In this document: positions 8,253 through 20,182 of the stretch, one piece after another
Layout of the letters: each line of letters begins with the position of its first letter
Numbering within the stretch: the first letter of the stretch is position 1
NCBI GenBank assembly: GCA_936940865.1
Contig: CAKZJB010000125.1
Location: forward strand, 1-42,551
Reading direction: 5' to 3'
From: an uncultured Asticcacaulis sp.
GTDB taxonomy: Bacteria; Pseudomonadota; Alphaproteobacteria; Caulobacterales; Caulobacteraceae
Length of the DNA: 42,551 bases
Translations under genes and position numbers: made by a program
Notes under the pieces: generated by a model
Told to the model about the DNA's origin: nothing
The model's input: only the letters and a program-made list of their open reading frames with translations
Databases searched by the model: none

Positions 8253-9527
8253 TCAGGCCTCGCGGCGCAGGCGTTCGACGAATCCCTTGAGGCGCCCCTG
8301 CAACCCGTCGGCATGTTCCGACACCAGGCCGATCGACGAGCGGACCTTGTTGACGACGCCGGTGGTTTCGCGGGCAACCTCGGCCACCGTCATCAGGCTC
8401 TGCGTCACCTGGTCGGTGCCCTGGCTGGCGCGCGACACGTTCTGGGAAATGCGCTGGGTGGCTCCGGACTGGCGCTCGACCGTTTCGGCGATGACGCCGG
8501 ATATCTCGTTGATCTGCTCGATCGTGGCGCCGATGGCGCGGATGGCCGATTCGGTCTCGGTCGTGGCCGCCTGGATGTCCGCGATCTGCAGCGAGATTTC
8601 CTCGGTCGCCTTGGCGGTCTGGCTGGCCAGCGACTTGACTTCCGAGGCGACGACCGCGAAGCCGCGGCCGGCTTCGCCCGCCCGCGCCGCCTCGATGGTG
8701 GCGTTGAGCGCCAGAAGGTTGGTCTGCGAGGCGATCGACTGGATCAGCTTGATGACGTCGCCAATGCGCTCGGCGGCGGCCACCAGGCGGTTGACGGTGA
8801 TCTGGGTGTTCGAGGCCTGACCGACGGCGTCGCGCGCCACCAGGGTCGAGCGGCCGACCTGCTGGCCGATGGCGTCGATCGACGACGCCAGTTCCTGGGC
8901 GGCATCGGCCACCGACGTGACGTTGTGCGCGGTGTCGCCGTTGATGGCGACGACGCTTTCGCTCTGGCGCGAGGTTTCTTCCGCGGAACGGATCAGGTTG
9001 CTGACGACGCCGCTCAGATTGTCGGCGGCATTGGTGATCGCTTCTACCGAGGCGCCGACCTCGGCCTGCAGGCTGTTGGCCAGGGCCTGGAATTCACCCT
9101 TGCGCGCCCCGGCTTGCACGCCCTGCCCGTCATCGAGTTGCGCAACCGCGTAGGTCTTGCCGCCGGCCGACATGCGGCTGATCGAAACATTGGCCTCCAG
9201 CGCCGACCCGTCGACACGGGCGCAGGCAATGGCGCCAGACCAGCGGCCGTCGCGGGCAATGCTTGAGGCGATGGCGCGGATCACATCGGACGCCGTGCGG
9301 CCTTCCGGCTGACGGGCGCCCAGGATCGACGACAGGGACTTGCCGGCAAAGGCCGAAGCGGACATCGCGCCCATGCCGGACGCAAAAGCCTGGTTGCAAT
9401 AGGCGACGCCATCGTCACCGGGCGTCAGGCCGCAGACGAAGACCGGCGACGGCAGCGCGTCCAGCGCCGCAAAGGCCAGATCGGCCTGCGTATCTGTCTT
9501 TGCGCTTTTACGGGCCTGCCCAAACAT
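8253..9527 (-). CDS. Soluble PAS-domain methyl-accepting chemotaxis protein
   Basis: This 424-residue protein has no signal peptide or membrane segment. Residues ~20-140 look like a PAS sensor ([14 protein letters not shown]...[15 protein letters not shown]...GKSLSSILG...[12 protein letters not shown]). The rest is a long coiled-coil MCP signalling domain with the highly conserved hairpin tip ([34 protein letters not shown] written in the usual order) that binds CheA and CheW. It would act as a cytoplasmic receptor for redox, energy or small-ligand signals. No CheB/CheR-binding pentapeptide is seen at the C-terminus (ends ERLRREA). The start has GAGGAG upstream. It is monocistronic: its own terminator lies downstream, and no che genes are near. 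Confidence 0.92.
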   Translation of the reverse strand: MFGQARKSAKTDTQADLAFAALDALPSPVFVCGLTPGDDGVAYCNQAFASGMGAMSASAFAGKSLSSILGARQPEGRTASDVIRAIASSIARDGRWSGAIACARVDGSALEANVSISRMSAGGKTYAVAQLDDGQGVQAGARKGEFQALANSLQAEVGASVEAITNAADNLSGVVSNLIRSAEETSRQSESVVAINGDTAHNVTSVADAAQELASSIDAIGQQVGRSTLVARDAVGQASNTQITVNRLVAAAERIGDVIKLIQSIASQTNLLALNATIEAARAGEAGRGFAVVASEVKSLASQTAKATEEISLQIADIQAATTETESAIRAIGATIEQINEISGVIAETVERQSGATQRISQNVSRASQGTDQVTQSLMTVAEVARETTGVVNKVRSSIGLVSEHADGLQGRLKGFVERLRREA

Positions 9528-9635
9528 CCGACGTCTCCTCGTGCGATGATGGCGGAGAGTGGCGTTAACATGGCTAAGAATTGGTAAATCGCATTAAGGT
9601 TTATACCGCTCGCCTGAGGCCCCCGAAGTCCGCCC

Positions 9636-12600
9636 TTATAGCGGACGTCTTAAGTCCAATGTATGCGGATAATCCGGGTTGACGACCAGGGGCGGAATCC
9701 TCATCCGGCCAGGCGTATGGGTCGGCGCTTCGAAGCGCGACAGCCGCCGGCCTTCCGCCTCGTTTTCATTGAGCGGCAAGGTCTCGTAATTGCGCCCGCC
9801 CGGGTGCATGACGTGGTAACGGCAGCCGCCGAGGCTGCGTTCCAGCCGCGCATCGAGCACGTCGAAGACGAGCGGCGTATTGACCGGCAGGTTGGGATGA
9901 AGGCTCGACCACGGCGCCCACGCCTTGTAACGCACGCCGGCGACCTGGACATTGGGGTCGCGCGTCGGCGACAGCGGCAGGCGATAGCCGTTGCAGGTGA
10001 CGACATGCTGCGAGCCCACCCCGCCCTTCAACCTGACTTCGAGGCGCTCGACAGACGAATCGACACCGCGCGACATAGCCCCGCCCGAGGGCTCCTCGCC
10101 CATGACCGGCCACGGCTCGAGCGCGTTTTTCAGTTCGAGCTGGACGTCGCCGACCTGGACCGTGCCGATCGTCGGGAAGCGGAAGTCGAAAAAGGGAATG
10201 AACCAGTCCGGGCTGAAGGCAAAGCCGTTCAATTTTAGATAATCCAAGACCTCAAGCATATCGCCTTCGACGAAATGCCCCAGCAGAAAGCGGTCGTGTA
10301 GCTGGGTGCCCCAGCGCACCAACGGCGCGCGATAGGGACGCTTCCAGAAAACGGCGATCAGTGCGCGCAGCAGCAGCGTCTGGATCAGGTTCATCTGCGG
10401 GTGCGGGCTCATTTCGAAGCCGCGCATTTCCAGGAGGCCCAGCCGGCCGCGGTCGCTGTCGGGGCTGTAGAGCTTGTCGATGCAGAATTCCGCGCGGTGG
10501 GTATTGCCGGTCAGGTCGACCAGCAGGTTCCGCAATAGCCGGTCGACCAGCCAGGGCGCGCTTTCCTGCGAACCATCCGGCAGGTTTTTCAGGGCGATTT
10601 CGAGTTCGTAGAGCGATTCGTGGCGCGCCTCATCGATGCGCGGCGCCTGGCTGGTCGGTCCGATATAGAGGCCCGAGAACAGATAGGACAGACTGGGATG
10701 GTGCTGCCAGAAGGTCAGCATCGAGCCCAGTACGTCCGGGCGCCGGAGGAAAGGCGAATCTTCCGGTTTGGCCGCGCCCATGACGATATGGTTGCCGCCG
10801 CCGGTGGCCACGCGTCTGCCGTCGATCATGAACTTGTCGGCGACCAGCCGCGAAAGCCGCGCCTCTTCGTAAACCGTCGTGACGATGGTCTTCAGGTCCT
10901 CCCACGACCTGGCCGGCTGGATATTGACCTCGATGACGCCGGGGTCGGGCGTGACCGACAGGCTTTCGACGCGATGGTCGCGCGGCGGCGAATAGCCTTC
11001 GATGACGACCGGGATTTCGAGGTGCGACGCCACCGCCTCGATGGCGTGGGCAAGGTCGTAATAGTGTTCGGCATAGGACAGCGGCGGCAGGAACAGGAAA
11101 AGCACGCCGTTGCGGACCTCGGCGCACAGGGCCGAGCGGACCAGGCCGTTGGGGCCATCGCCCTTGGCTTTCACCTTTGGGGCGGACAACGCTTCCTTAT
11201 ATATGGAAACGACGGCGGCTGCGTCTGGCAAGGGCTCCACCGCCGCAAACGGCGAGCGTGCCGGAAAATAGTGCTCGTCCGCCAGCTTTTGGTCGACGAA
11301 CGGCAGGGCGCCCAGCGGCAGGCGCAGGCCGACCGGTGAATTGCCGGGCAGGAGCATCATCTTGTCGGTGCGGAAGCGCCACGCGTTCGACAGCCAGCCA
11401 TTGGTCTTTGCCGAAAAGGTCAGCGGCAGGACATACCCCGTCGGATTTCCGACATTGGCGTCCAGTTGGTCCTGCAGGCGCTTGCGTTCCGTTGCCTCAT
11501 AGAGGTCGGCCTTGAGCATTTCGCCTTCCAGCGGGATGCGCTGTTCCTTCCACAGCAGATAAGGGATGTCCTCATAGGCCGCCAACACCATCGACGGGTC
11601 GATGCCCAGCGCCGTCGACAGCGCCTCCAGGAAGGTCCCGGCCGCATCGGGCTTGAGGTCGCCCTTCGTGTCGGGATTGGCCAGCCACAGGCGATCGCAC
11701 CACAGGGATTGGCCGTCATTGCGCCAGTAGAGGTTCATCGCCCAGCGCGGCAGGATTTCGCCGGGATACCACTTGCCCTGGGCGTGCTGCGCCAAGGCCC
11801 CGGTCGCGAAACGCTTCGACAAACGCTGAAACAGGTCGAAGCCGAGGCGCTTCTTGGCGTCCGACAGGGCCGTGAAATGCCATTCGTCGCCGGTCCGGTC
11901 GTCGAGACTGACGAAGGTCGGCTCGCCGCCCATGGTCAGGCGGACATCCTGCGCCGTCAAAGCCTTGTCGACCTTGTGGCCCAGCGCGTCGATGCGCTGC
12001 CATTCCGGCTCGCTGTACGGCCTGGTGACACGGCGCGATTCGTGGACGCGTTCGACGCGCATCTCATGGTTCAGCGTCGCCACCGCCTTTTCCAGGGTTC
12101 CGGAAATGGGCGCCGCCGATTGCGGATTGGGCGTGCAGCACAGCGGAATGTGGCCCTCGCCGGTGAACAGGCCCGACGTCGGATCAAGCCCGATCCAGCC
12201 GGCGCCCGGCAGGTAGACTTCGCACCAGGCGTGCAGGTCGGTGAAGTCCTCTTCGGTGCCCGACGGCCCGTCGAGCGACTTCACGTCGGCCTTTAATTGA
12301 ATGAGGTAGCCCGAGGCGAAGCGTGTCGCCAGCCCCTTGTGCCGCAGGATCTGGCACAGCAGCCACGCCATGTCGCGGCACGAGCCCGACCGCTTCGTCA
12401 GGGTTTCGGCGCAGGTCTGCACGCCCGGCTCGAGCCGGATCGTATAGCCGAGTTCGCGGTTGAGCCGCATGTTGAGACCAACCAGATAGTCGACCGTCGG
12501 CGTCGCTTCGTCGGAAACGGAAGCGACGAAGTCCATCAGCTGCGGATCGGACTCCTTGATTTCAAGGTACGGCGCCAGTTCTTCCTTCAGCGCCTCGGCA

Positions 12601-12917
12601 TAGACGAAAGGCACCTTTTCGGCGCCGGGCTCCAGGAAGAAGTCGAACGGGTTGAAGACGCGGATCTCGGTGACCAGGTCGACCTCGACACGGAAGTGCG
12701 AGGTTTTTTCCGGGAAGACGATGCGCGCCAGGTAGTTGCCGAACGGGTCCTGCTGCCAGTTGATGAAGTGGTTTTCCGGCGAGATTTTCAGCGCGTAGGA
12801 CTGGATGTGCGCGCGGGCGTGCGGCGCGGGACGCAGGCGGATGGTCTGGGGGTTAAGCGTGATCGGACGGTCGTAGCGGTAGTCGGTGACATGGTGCAGC
12901 GCAGCCAGAATGCTCAA
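9636..12917 (-). CDS. Transglutaminase-like protein with C-terminal DUF2126
   Basis: The protein has 1093 residues. The N-terminus (SILAALHHVTDYRYDRPITL) is the bacterial transglutaminase N-terminal domain. The papain-like triad is visible as Cys180 (RSGSCRDMAW), His229 (DLHAWCEV) and Asp245 (GLDPTSG). The remaining ~800 residues are the DUF2126 region. Family length is about 1100, so it is complete. The start is TTG with AAAGGG about 12 nt upstream; no better start preserves the conserved N-terminus. It faces, across 159 bp, a second transglutaminase gene followed by ATP-grasp and alpha-E genes. Comparative work has predicted that such clusters synthesise and cleave amide-linked peptide tags, but the substrate is unknown. 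Probably cytoplasmic; no signal peptide is seen. Confidence 0.92.
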   Translation of the reverse strand: MSILAALHHVTDYRYDRPITLNPQTIRLRPAPHARAHIQSYALKISPENHFINWQQDPFGNYLARIVFPEKTSHFRVEVDLVTEIRVFNPFDFFLEPGAEKVPFVYAEALKEELAPYLEIKESDPQLMDFVASVSDEATPTVDYLVGLNMRLNRELGYTIRLEPGVQTCAETLTKRSGSCRDMAWLLCQILRHKGLATRFASGYLIQLKADVKSLDGPSGTEEDFTDLHAWCEVYLPGAGWIGLDPTSGLFTGEGHIPLCCTPNPQSAAPISGTLEKAVATLNHEMRVERVHESRRVTRPYSEPEWQRIDALGHKVDKALTAQDVRLTMGGEPTFVSLDDRTGDEWHFTALSDAKKRLGFDLFQRLSKRFATGALAQHAQGKWYPGEILPRWAMNLYWRNDGQSLWCDRLWLANPDTKGDLKPDAAGTFLEALSTALGIDPSMVLAAYEDIPYLLWKEQRIPLEGEMLKADLYEATERKRLQDQLDANVGNPTGYVLPLTFSAKTNGWLSNAWRFRTDKMMLLPGNSPVGLRLPLGALPFVDQKLADEHYFPARSPFAAVEPLPDAAAVVSIYKEALSAPKVKAKGDGPNGLVRSALCAEVRNGVLFLFLPPLSYAEHYYDLAHAIEAVASHLEIPVVIEGYSPPRDHRVESLSVTPDPGVIEVNIQPARSWEDLKTIVTTVYEEARLSRLVADKFMIDGRRVATGGGNHIVMGAAKPEDSPFLRRPDVLGSMLTFWQHHPSLSYLFSGLYIGPTSQAPRIDEARHESLYELEIALKNLPDGSQESAPWLVDRLLRNLLVDLTGNTHRAEFCIDKLYSPDSDRGRLGLLEMRGFEMSPHPQMNLIQTLLLRALIAVFWKRPYRAPLVRWGTQLHDRFLLGHFVEGDMLEVLDYLKLNGFAFSPDWFIPFFDFRFPTIGTVQVGDVQLELKNALEPWPVMGEEPSGGAMSRGVDSSVERLEVRLKGGVGSQHVVTCNGYRLPLSPTRDPNVQVAGVRYKAWAPWSSLHPNLPVNTPLVFDVLDARLERSLGGCRYHVMHPGGRNYETLPLNENEAEGRRLSRFEAPTHTPGRMRIPPLVVNPDYPHTLDLRRPL

Positions 12918-13018
12918 CTTTTCAACCCTTTAAAAAAGCCGTGACGCGCCTCCGCAGGGGTCAATTGCTTGCCTCTTTTACGGAATCGCAAAAAAAGTGT
13001 CATCCTCCTGTTGGGAGG

Positions 13019-13049
13019 ACTAGACAACCGCACGAGAAGAAAGTCTAGT
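13019..13049. promoter_or_regulatory. Inverted repeat in the divergent transglutaminase promoter
   Basis: ACTAGAC (13019-13025) and GTCTAGT (13043-13049) are perfect 7-bp arms 17 bp apart, in the 159-bp space between the two divergent transglutaminase genes. It could bind a dimeric regulator. Next to it TCCTCC/GGGAGGA can form a small hairpin. Confidence 0.3.
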
Positions 13050-13076
13050 TGCAATGCAGTATAAGAGGTCATTTTT

Positions 13077-14990
<1,914 letters not shown>

Positions 14991-15012
14991 TTCGGGATAA
15001 AGGGAAACGGGC

Positions 15013-16482
15013 TTGACGCTTGAGAGCTACCAGACAAACGGGTTCTTCGACGAGCTTTTCAAGGCCGACGGGGTGCCGCATTCAGGCGCGCGGCCGCTGG
15101 TCGAGCAGATCGACTCCTTAAGCCGCAAGGAATTGCAGAGGCGCCAGAAGGCGGCCGAAGACATTCTTTATCAGTCCGGCAATACCTTCAACGTCTACGG
15201 CGACAAGAAGGGCACCGAAAAGATCCTGCCCTTCGACATCATCCCGCGCATGGTTTCGGCCAGGGACTGGGACAAGCTGGAGCGCGGCATCCGCCAGCGC
15301 ATCCATGCGCTCAACCTCTTCATCCAGGACATCTATAACGACCAGAAGATTCTCAAGGACGGCGTCATCCCGGCCGAGATGATCTTTTCCTCGGCCTGCT
15401 ATCTCAAGCCCTGCGAAGGGCTGAAGCCGCCGAAGGGCGTGTGGACGCACATTTCGGGCACCGATTTCGTCCGCGATTCCGACGGCGAATTCTACGTGCT
15501 GGAAGACAATCTGCGCTGCCCGTCGGGTATTTCCTACGTGCTGGAAAACCGCGCCGTGCTGAAGCGCATCCTGCCCAGCATGTTCCAGACGATGAAGGTG
15601 CGCCCGGTCAGCGACTACGGCGACCACCTTTACCGCACGCTGAAACACATCGCGCCCGACGGCAAGGACGATCCCAACATCATCGTGCTGACGCCCGGCA
15701 TCTACAATTCCGCCTATTTCGAGCACGCCTACCTGGCGCAGCAGATGGGCGTGCCGCTGGCGCAGGGGTCTGACCTGGTGGTCGAGGACGACAAGGTGTG
15801 GATGCGCACCACCGCGGGGTTGAAGCAGGTCGATGTCATCTACCGCCGCATCGACGATGAGTTCATCGATCCCGAAATCTTCCGCAAGGAGTCGGTTCTG
15901 GGCATTCCCGGCATCATGCGCTGCTATCGAAAGGGCACCGTGGCGCTGGCCAACGCGCCGGGGACCGGTATCGCCGACGACAAGGCGATCTATGCCTACG
16001 TGCCGCGCATCATCAAATATTACCTGGGCGAGGCCCCCATTTCCAACAACGTCAAGACCTTCATCTGCGAAGAGGACGCCGACCGCGCCTATGTGCTGGA
16101 AAACCTCGACAAGCTGGTGGTCAAGGCGGTCAACCTGTCGGGCGGCTACGGCATGCTGATCGGGCCGAAGTCCACCAAGGCCGAACAGAAGCAGTTCGCC
16201 GCGCTGATCAAGGCCAAGCCGCGCGAATATATCGCGCAGCCGACCCTGTCCCTGTCGCGCTGCCCGACCCTGGTCGGCAGCGGCATCGAAGGCCGCCACG
16301 TCGATTTCCGCCCCTATTCGCTCTATGGCGAGGAGATCTTCACCCTGCCCGGCGGCCTTACGCGCGTGGCTTTGAAAAAGGGCTCGCTGGTCGTCAATTC
16401 CAGCCAGGGCGGCGGATCGAAGGATACCTGGGTTCTGGGCGGCAGCGACGTTACCGGCGCCGAGGAGACGACCCATGCTTAG
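15013..16482 (+). CDS. Circularly permuted type 2 ATP-grasp protein
   Basis: A 489-residue protein of the circularly permuted ATP-grasp group 2. Recognisable segments are the acidic [21 protein letters not shown] block, [15 protein letters not shown], and [23 protein letters not shown], a glycine-rich nucleotide-binding loop. ATP-grasp enzymes activate a carboxylate as acyl phosphate and join it to an amine. In this context a peptide or amide ligase for an unknown substrate is predicted. Translation begins at TTG with AAAGGGA about 8 nt upstream, 22 bp after the fusion gene. Its end overlaps the alpha-E start by 8 bp, so the two are translationally coupled and probably act as a pair, as in the known clusters. 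Confidence 0.92.
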   Translation: MTLESYQTNGFFDELFKADGVPHSGARPLVEQIDSLSRKELQRRQKAAEDILYQSGNTFNVYGDKKGTEKILPFDIIPRMVSARDWDKLERGIRQRIHALNLFIQDIYNDQKILKDGVIPAEMIFSSACYLKPCEGLKPPKGVWTHISGTDFVRDSDGEFYVLEDNLRCPSGISYVLENRAVLKRILPSMFQTMKVRPVSDYGDHLYRTLKHIAPDGKDDPNIIVLTPGIYNSAYFEHAYLAQQMGVPLAQGSDLVVEDDKVWMRTTAGLKQVDVIYRRIDDEFIDPEIFRKESVLGIPGIMRCYRKGTVALANAPGTGIADDKAIYAYVPRIIKYYLGEAPISNNVKTFICEEDADRAYVLENLDKLVVKAVNLSGGYGMLIGPKSTKAEQKQFAALIKAKPREYIAQPTLSLSRCPTLVGSGIEGRHVDFRPYSLYGEEIFTLPGGLTRVALKKGSLVVNSSQGGGSKDTWVLGGSDVTGAEETTHA

Positions 16483-17410
16483 CCGTGTCGCCAATTCGAT
16501 CTACTGGATGTCGCGCTATCTCGAACGCGCCGACAATGTCGCGCGCTTCGCCGACGTCAACTTCCACCTGATGCTGGACCTGAGCCTGGACCGCGATTCG
16601 ACCCAGTGGTACCCGCTGGTCGCGACCTCGGGCGACGACGAGGACTTCAACAAGCGCTACAAGACCGCCGACGAACAGTCGGTGCTGAAGTTCCTGACCT
16701 TCGACGAGAAAAACCCCAACTCGATCCTGCAATGCATCTTCCGGGCGCGGGAGAACGCCCGCACGGTGCGCGAGATCATCCCGGTCGAAATGTGGGAGAA
16801 GATCAACGAACTCTACCACCTGACCCAGTCGCACAGCCGCAAGCGGTCCCTGGCCGACCTCTACGACTACTACATGCAGGTGCGCCAGGCCGGCCACCTG
16901 TTCACCGGCCTGATGTATAACACGATGAGCCGGTCCGCCGGCTGGCAGTTCGCCCATGTCGGCCAGATGCTGGAGCGCGCCGACAAGACGGCGCGCCTGC
17001 TCGACGTCAAATACTTCATCCTGTTGCCGCGCGGCGAACAGATCGACAGCGCCTTCGACGCCGTGCAGTGGGGCGCCGTGCTGAAATCGGTCAATGCGCT
17101 GGAAATGTACCGCCAGCAGTACCACAGCATCAATTATCGCGACGTCACGGATTTCCTGCTGTTCAGCCAGGCCTTCCCGCGCTCGGTGCTGCACTGCCTG
17201 GACAGCGCCGCCGGCGCGCTGAAGTCGCTGGCGCCGGAATGCAAGCCGGCCAGTCCCGCCCGGACGGAAATGGATACCCTGACACAGACCCTGCACCGCT
17301 CCGACGCAGCGCACATCATCGCCGACGGCCTGCACGAATTCATCGACGGCTTCCAATACAACCTGAACCTGGTCGACGAAGCTATTTTCCGGTCGTTCTT
17401 CGAAACTTGA
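16475..17410 (+). CDS. Alpha-E domain protein
   Basis: A 311-residue all-helical protein of the alpha-E family, recognised from its N-terminus ([25 protein letters not shown]) and a repeat-like later segment ([26 protein letters not shown]). Alpha-E proteins are nearly always encoded beside circularly permuted ATP-grasp and transglutaminase genes; their biochemical role is not established. The ATG lies inside the last codons of the ATP-grasp gene (8-bp overlap), giving strong coupling. It is the last gene of the operon. The 204 bp that follow, up to the ROK gene, show no obvious terminator. Confidence 0.92.
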   Translation: MLSRVANSIYWMSRYLERADNVARFADVNFHLMLDLSLDRDSTQWYPLVATSGDDEDFNKRYKTADEQSVLKFLTFDEKNPNSILQCIFRARENARTVREIIPVEMWEKINELYHLTQSHSRKRSLADLYDYYMQVRQAGHLFTGLMYNTMSRSAGWQFAHVGQMLERADKTARLLDVKYFILLPRGEQIDSAFDAVQWGAVLKSVNALEMYRQQYHSINYRDVTDFLLFSQAFPRSVLHCLDSAAGALKSLAPECKPASPARTEMDTLTQTLHRSDAAHIIADGLHEFIDGFQYNLNLVDEAIFRSFFET

Positions 17411-17614
17411 CGGAAACGCTTCCCGAAATCGATTACAATAAAGACATATTGATCACATCGGCTTGCAGTTGTCGCCTTTATGTCATAAGCGGATTTCAGG
17501 CCGTGCGTTGCAGAGAAATCACAATTCCCGACGCGGCTTGTACCGGATCGCCGTGCCGCACGGCGACCGGACGAGGTCAGCCAATAGCGGCAACGCTCCC
17601 TGGAGGGGCCTTTT

Positions 17615-18841
17615 ATGGGCGCGGACGAACGCAACGGACAAAAGCCGGCGCAAAAGAGCCATGCGTTGGGCGATCAGCTTTCCGGCACCAATCTCGAACG
17701 GGCTGGCGATCACAATCAACGCGTGACGCTGCAGGCCGTGCGCGCCACAGGCGCGCCGATCACGCGCGCCGAAATCGCGGACCTGACGGGACTGACGGCC
17801 CCCGCCATCGCCAATATCACCAAGCGGCTGCTCAATGACGGCCTGATCAAGAAGGCGGGGCGCCAGATCGGCGGCCGCGGCCAGCCGGCGACCAAGCTGG
17901 TGGTCAATCCGGACGGCGCCTTTTCGATCGGTCTCAATATCGACCGCGACCACATCGCCTTCGTGGCCCTCGACTTCGTGGGCAATGTGCGGTCTCGCGC
18001 CTGCCGCGAAATTCACTTCGCCATGCCGCGCGACGTCATCGCCTTTTTCCGGGCAGAGGTCGACAAGGTCATCGCCGAGCGGCTGATCGACATTGACCGG
18101 CTGATCGGCATCGGCATCGCCATCCCCGAAAATCTCGGCCGCGTGCCGGTGGCCAACCGCCCCGACGCCTACAAGATCTGGTCGGAAATCGACGTGGCCG
18201 ACCTGTTCTCGGAAATCCTGCCCGTGCCCGTGATCGTCGAAAACGACGCCGCGGCGGCAGCCATCGGCGAAATGCAGTTCGGCCACGGCCTGCAGCATCG
18301 CAGCTTCATCTACACGATTATCAGCGCGGGCCTGGGCGGCGGCCTCGTCTTCGACGGCCATTACTATCGCGGGGCGGACGGGCGTTCGGGTGAAATCGGT
18401 TACTTGCCGGTCAAGGACGGAAACGAAACGCGTTCGCTCGAGGACATGGTTTCGCTCTATTCGCTGTACGACTATCTGCGCAAGAGCGGTCTGGACGTGT
18501 CGACGCCGGACGACCTGGAAAAACTGCCGCCGGCCGGACAAGCCAAGGTTCAGGCCTGGCTCGACCGCGCGGCCGACTACCTGTTCACGCCTTTCCTGGT
18601 CATGAACTGCGCCATCGATCCCGAAGCTCATTTCATCGGCGGCCGCCTGCCGGCCTCGCTGATCGAGGCCCTGTGCCAGCGTCTCAATGAGCGGCTCGAC
18701 GCCTGCAAGCCGCGCATCCCGACCATTGCCCCGCTCAAGCGCGCCGAACTGGCGGTCGACGCCGCCGCGCGCGGCGCCGGCATCCTGCCGTTCAACGACC
18801 GCTTCCTGCCGATCCGCACGGCGTTGATGAAGACGAACTGA
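17615..18841 (+). CDS. ROK-family transcriptional regulator
   Basis: A 408-residue protein. The N-terminal winged helix (about residues 30-90: HNQRVTLQAVRATGAPITRAEIADLTG...KRLLNDGLI) is followed by a ROK sugar-kinase-like domain with ENDAAAAAIGE and GLGGGLVFDGHYYRGADGRSGEIG. Many such proteins (NagC/XylR/Mlc type) repress sugar catabolic genes and are released by a sugar or phosphosugar. The cysteine-rich zinc motif normally following GEIGH is absent here (GEIGYLPVKDGN), so it diverges from classical ROK repressors. GGAGGGG precedes the ATG with good spacing. Its targets are not evident: neighbours on both sides are not sugar genes. It could relate to the upstream operon or act elsewhere. 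Confidence 0.88.
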   Translation: MGADERNGQKPAQKSHALGDQLSGTNLERAGDHNQRVTLQAVRATGAPITRAEIADLTGLTAPAIANITKRLLNDGLIKKAGRQIGGRGQPATKLVVNPDGAFSIGLNIDRDHIAFVALDFVGNVRSRACREIHFAMPRDVIAFFRAEVDKVIAERLIDIDRLIGIGIAIPENLGRVPVANRPDAYKIWSEIDVADLFSEILPVPVIVENDAAAAAIGEMQFGHGLQHRSFIYTIISAGLGGGLVFDGHYYRGADGRSGEIGYLPVKDGNETRSLEDMVSLYSLYDYLRKSGLDVSTPDDLEKLPPAGQAKVQAWLDRAADYLFTPFLVMNCAIDPEAHFIGGRLPASLIEALCQRLNERLDACKPRIPTIAPLKRAELAVDAAARGAGILPFNDRFLPIRTALMKTN

Positions 18842-18848
18842 GTTTTCT

Positions 18849-18885
18849 TGCACCTCCCCGTTTTCGAAGAAAATGGGGAGGTGCA
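18849..18885. terminator. Long hairpin between convergent genes
   Basis: An 11-bp perfect inverted repeat (TGCACCTCCCC/GGGGAGGTGCA) extends inward through GTTTTC/GAAAAT, giving about 17 pairs around GAA. It fills the 45-bp gap between the ROK gene and the convergent anti-sigma gene, so it may end both transcripts, although neither side has a clean T-tract. Confidence 0.6.
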
Positions 18886-18886
18886 T

Positions 18887-19546
18887 TCACCAGCGCAGGA
18901 ATCGCTTGCCCAGCCACGCCGCGACACCGGCCGTAATCGCCACGCCGCCGGCGTAATAGACCAGGATATAGCTCGACCAGTCGCGATCGCAGTGCACGGC
19001 ATAGGCCGCCGCCATGAACGCCCCGGTCGCCAGGCCCGCCATGGCGCCCAGCAGGACCGGATAGGACGTCGCCGCCCGCTTCAGCCACAGCCGCCACAGG
19101 ACGATCAGGCCGGCCAGGCCGCCGCAAACGATCGTCGTCATGCACAGGATGGCCGGCTGTTGCAGGCCGGTCATCACTTCCGCCGGCTGCATGAAGGCGT
19201 CCCTCAGCAGCGCCGCGACCTCGATCGCCAGCGCAACCATCAGCGGCAGCAGGGTCCGCGACCGCAGGCGTCCTTCCGGCCGCGCCAGGTCGGCGACCGC
19301 CCAGAAGGCGCCCGCCCCCGTCACCGCGAACAGCAGGGGCTTGAACCACGCCATCATGGTTTTCGGGGGCTGACCATGGACCATCGCGGCGATTTCCGGC
19401 CGCGGGCCGTAATAGAAGAAGATGTAGAGCGCGGCCATCGCCAGGGCCGCCGCGGCCGCCAGCCACATGGGCCGCGCCTGCAGGGGCCGCACGGGGCGAA
19501 GCGCACCGGCCAGATCGTCGATCAATTTGTCGGGGGCATCACTCAT
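18887..19546 (-). CDS. nrsF: Membrane anti-sigma factor, NrsF/DUF1109 family
   Basis: A 219-residue protein with a short cytoplasmic N-terminus (MSDAPDKLIDDLAGALRPVRPL) and about six membrane helices (WLAAAAALAMAALYIFFYYG, LLFAVTGAGAFWAVADLA, PLMVALAIEVAALLRDAF and others), the layout of DUF1109. In Caulobacter the DUF1109 protein NrsF holds the ECF factor SigF inactive at the inner membrane. The start overlaps the sigma gene stop by 8 bp on the same strand, as expected for a sigma/anti-sigma pair. Two conserved-looking cysteines in or next to membrane segments (LCMTTIVCGG) could be sensing residues; that is inference. Confidence 0.9.
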   Translation of the reverse strand: MSDAPDKLIDDLAGALRPVRPLQARPMWLAAAAALAMAALYIFFYYGPRPEIAAMVHGQPPKTMMAWFKPLLFAVTGAGAFWAVADLARPEGRLRSRTLLPLMVALAIEVAALLRDAFMQPAEVMTGLQQPAILCMTTIVCGGLAGLIVLWRLWLKRAATSYPVLLGAMAGLATGAFMAAAYAVHCDRDWSSYILVYYAGGVAITAGVAAWLGKRFLRW

Positions 19547-20087
19547 CGGCGCCTCCCGTCTTCACGCCGACCAGGGCCTGAAGCTTTTTCAGGCCGCGAT
19601 GGACGGCGACCTTGACCGCCGACGAGCTCTTGCCCGTCGCCGCCGACACCTCCTCGACGCTCAGTTCCTTCAGCTTGTGCAGGCCGATGATCCGCGCCTG
19701 GTCCTTCGGCAACTGTTTCAGCAGCATTTCGACATCGCGGCGGGCCAGATCCGCCGGCAGGTCGCCGCCGTCGCCGATCAGGTCTTCGTCAAGCTCGACC
19801 TCCACGCGGCGGCCCGCCCGGCGCACATGGTCGATCAGCTTGTTGCGCGCCACCGCCGCGATCCAGGGCATGAAGGGGGCTGCCGGATCGTAGGTATCGC
19901 GCTTGGTATGCAAACTCAAAAGGGTCATCTGAACCAGGTCTTCGCCGTCGCTGCCTTTCAGACGGCGGCGGAAATAGGAGAGCAGCCAGGGCCGCAGTTG
20001 CTGCAGCAGGTCGCGATATGCGCGCTGGTCGCCGGCCTGGGCGGCGCGCATAAGCATCTGCCAGTCATCTGGTGAGTACGTCGTCAT
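19539..20087 (-). CDS. sigF: ECF RNA polymerase sigma factor (SigF-like)
   Basis: The protein has up to 182 residues. Region 2 (AYRDLLQQLRPWLLSYFRRRL...EDLVQMTLLSLHTKRDTYDP...FMPWIAAVARNKLIDHVRR) and region 4 (LLKQLPKDQARIIGLHKLKELSVEEVSAATGKSSSAVKVAVHRGLKKLQ) are clear. It is paired with a DUF1109 anti-sigma gene and divergent from a bufferin operon, as in Caulobacter SigF. The ATG at 20087 is the furthest sensible start. However, a promoter motif shared with bufA (GTAACC-N16-CGTA, 20102-20077) covers that ATG, so autoregulated transcripts would begin near 20070. Translation would then need the in-frame ATG at 20057 or 20051, which keeps all of region 2. Confidence 0.92.
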   Translation of the reverse strand: MTTYSPDDWQMLMRAAQAGDQRAYRDLLQQLRPWLLSYFRRRLKGSDGEDLVQMTLLSLHTKRDTYDPAAPFMPWIAAVARNKLIDHVRRAGRRVEVELDEDLIGDGGDLPADLARRDVEMLLKQLPKDQARIIGLHKLKELSVEEVSAATGKSSSAVKVAVHRGLKKLQALVGVKTGGADE

Positions 20088-20103
20088 GCCGCCCCGGGTT
20101 ACA
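20074..20103 (-). promoter_or_regulatory. Candidate autoregulatory SigF-type promoter
   Basis: Minus strand TGTAACC-N16-CGTACTC: the -35-like GTAACC is at 20102-20097 and the -10-like CGTA at 20080-20077. It is identical in both boxes and in spacing to the site before bufA, and resembles the Caulobacter SigF consensus (GTAACC...CGAA, from memory). It overlaps the first possible ATG of the sigma gene. Confidence 0.7.
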
Positions 20104-20182
20104 TCGGCCGGTGTTTCCCACCCGCACAACCGGGTGTAAATCAGGCCCCCGTGATTTGGCGAGTCAAAAAATCGCCGTTCGG

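Noticed and set aside
17411-17614. Possible small RNA between the alpha-E and ROK genes
   Set aside because: Only weak, scattered complementarity and no clear promoter-terminator pair; nothing supports more than a 5' leader.
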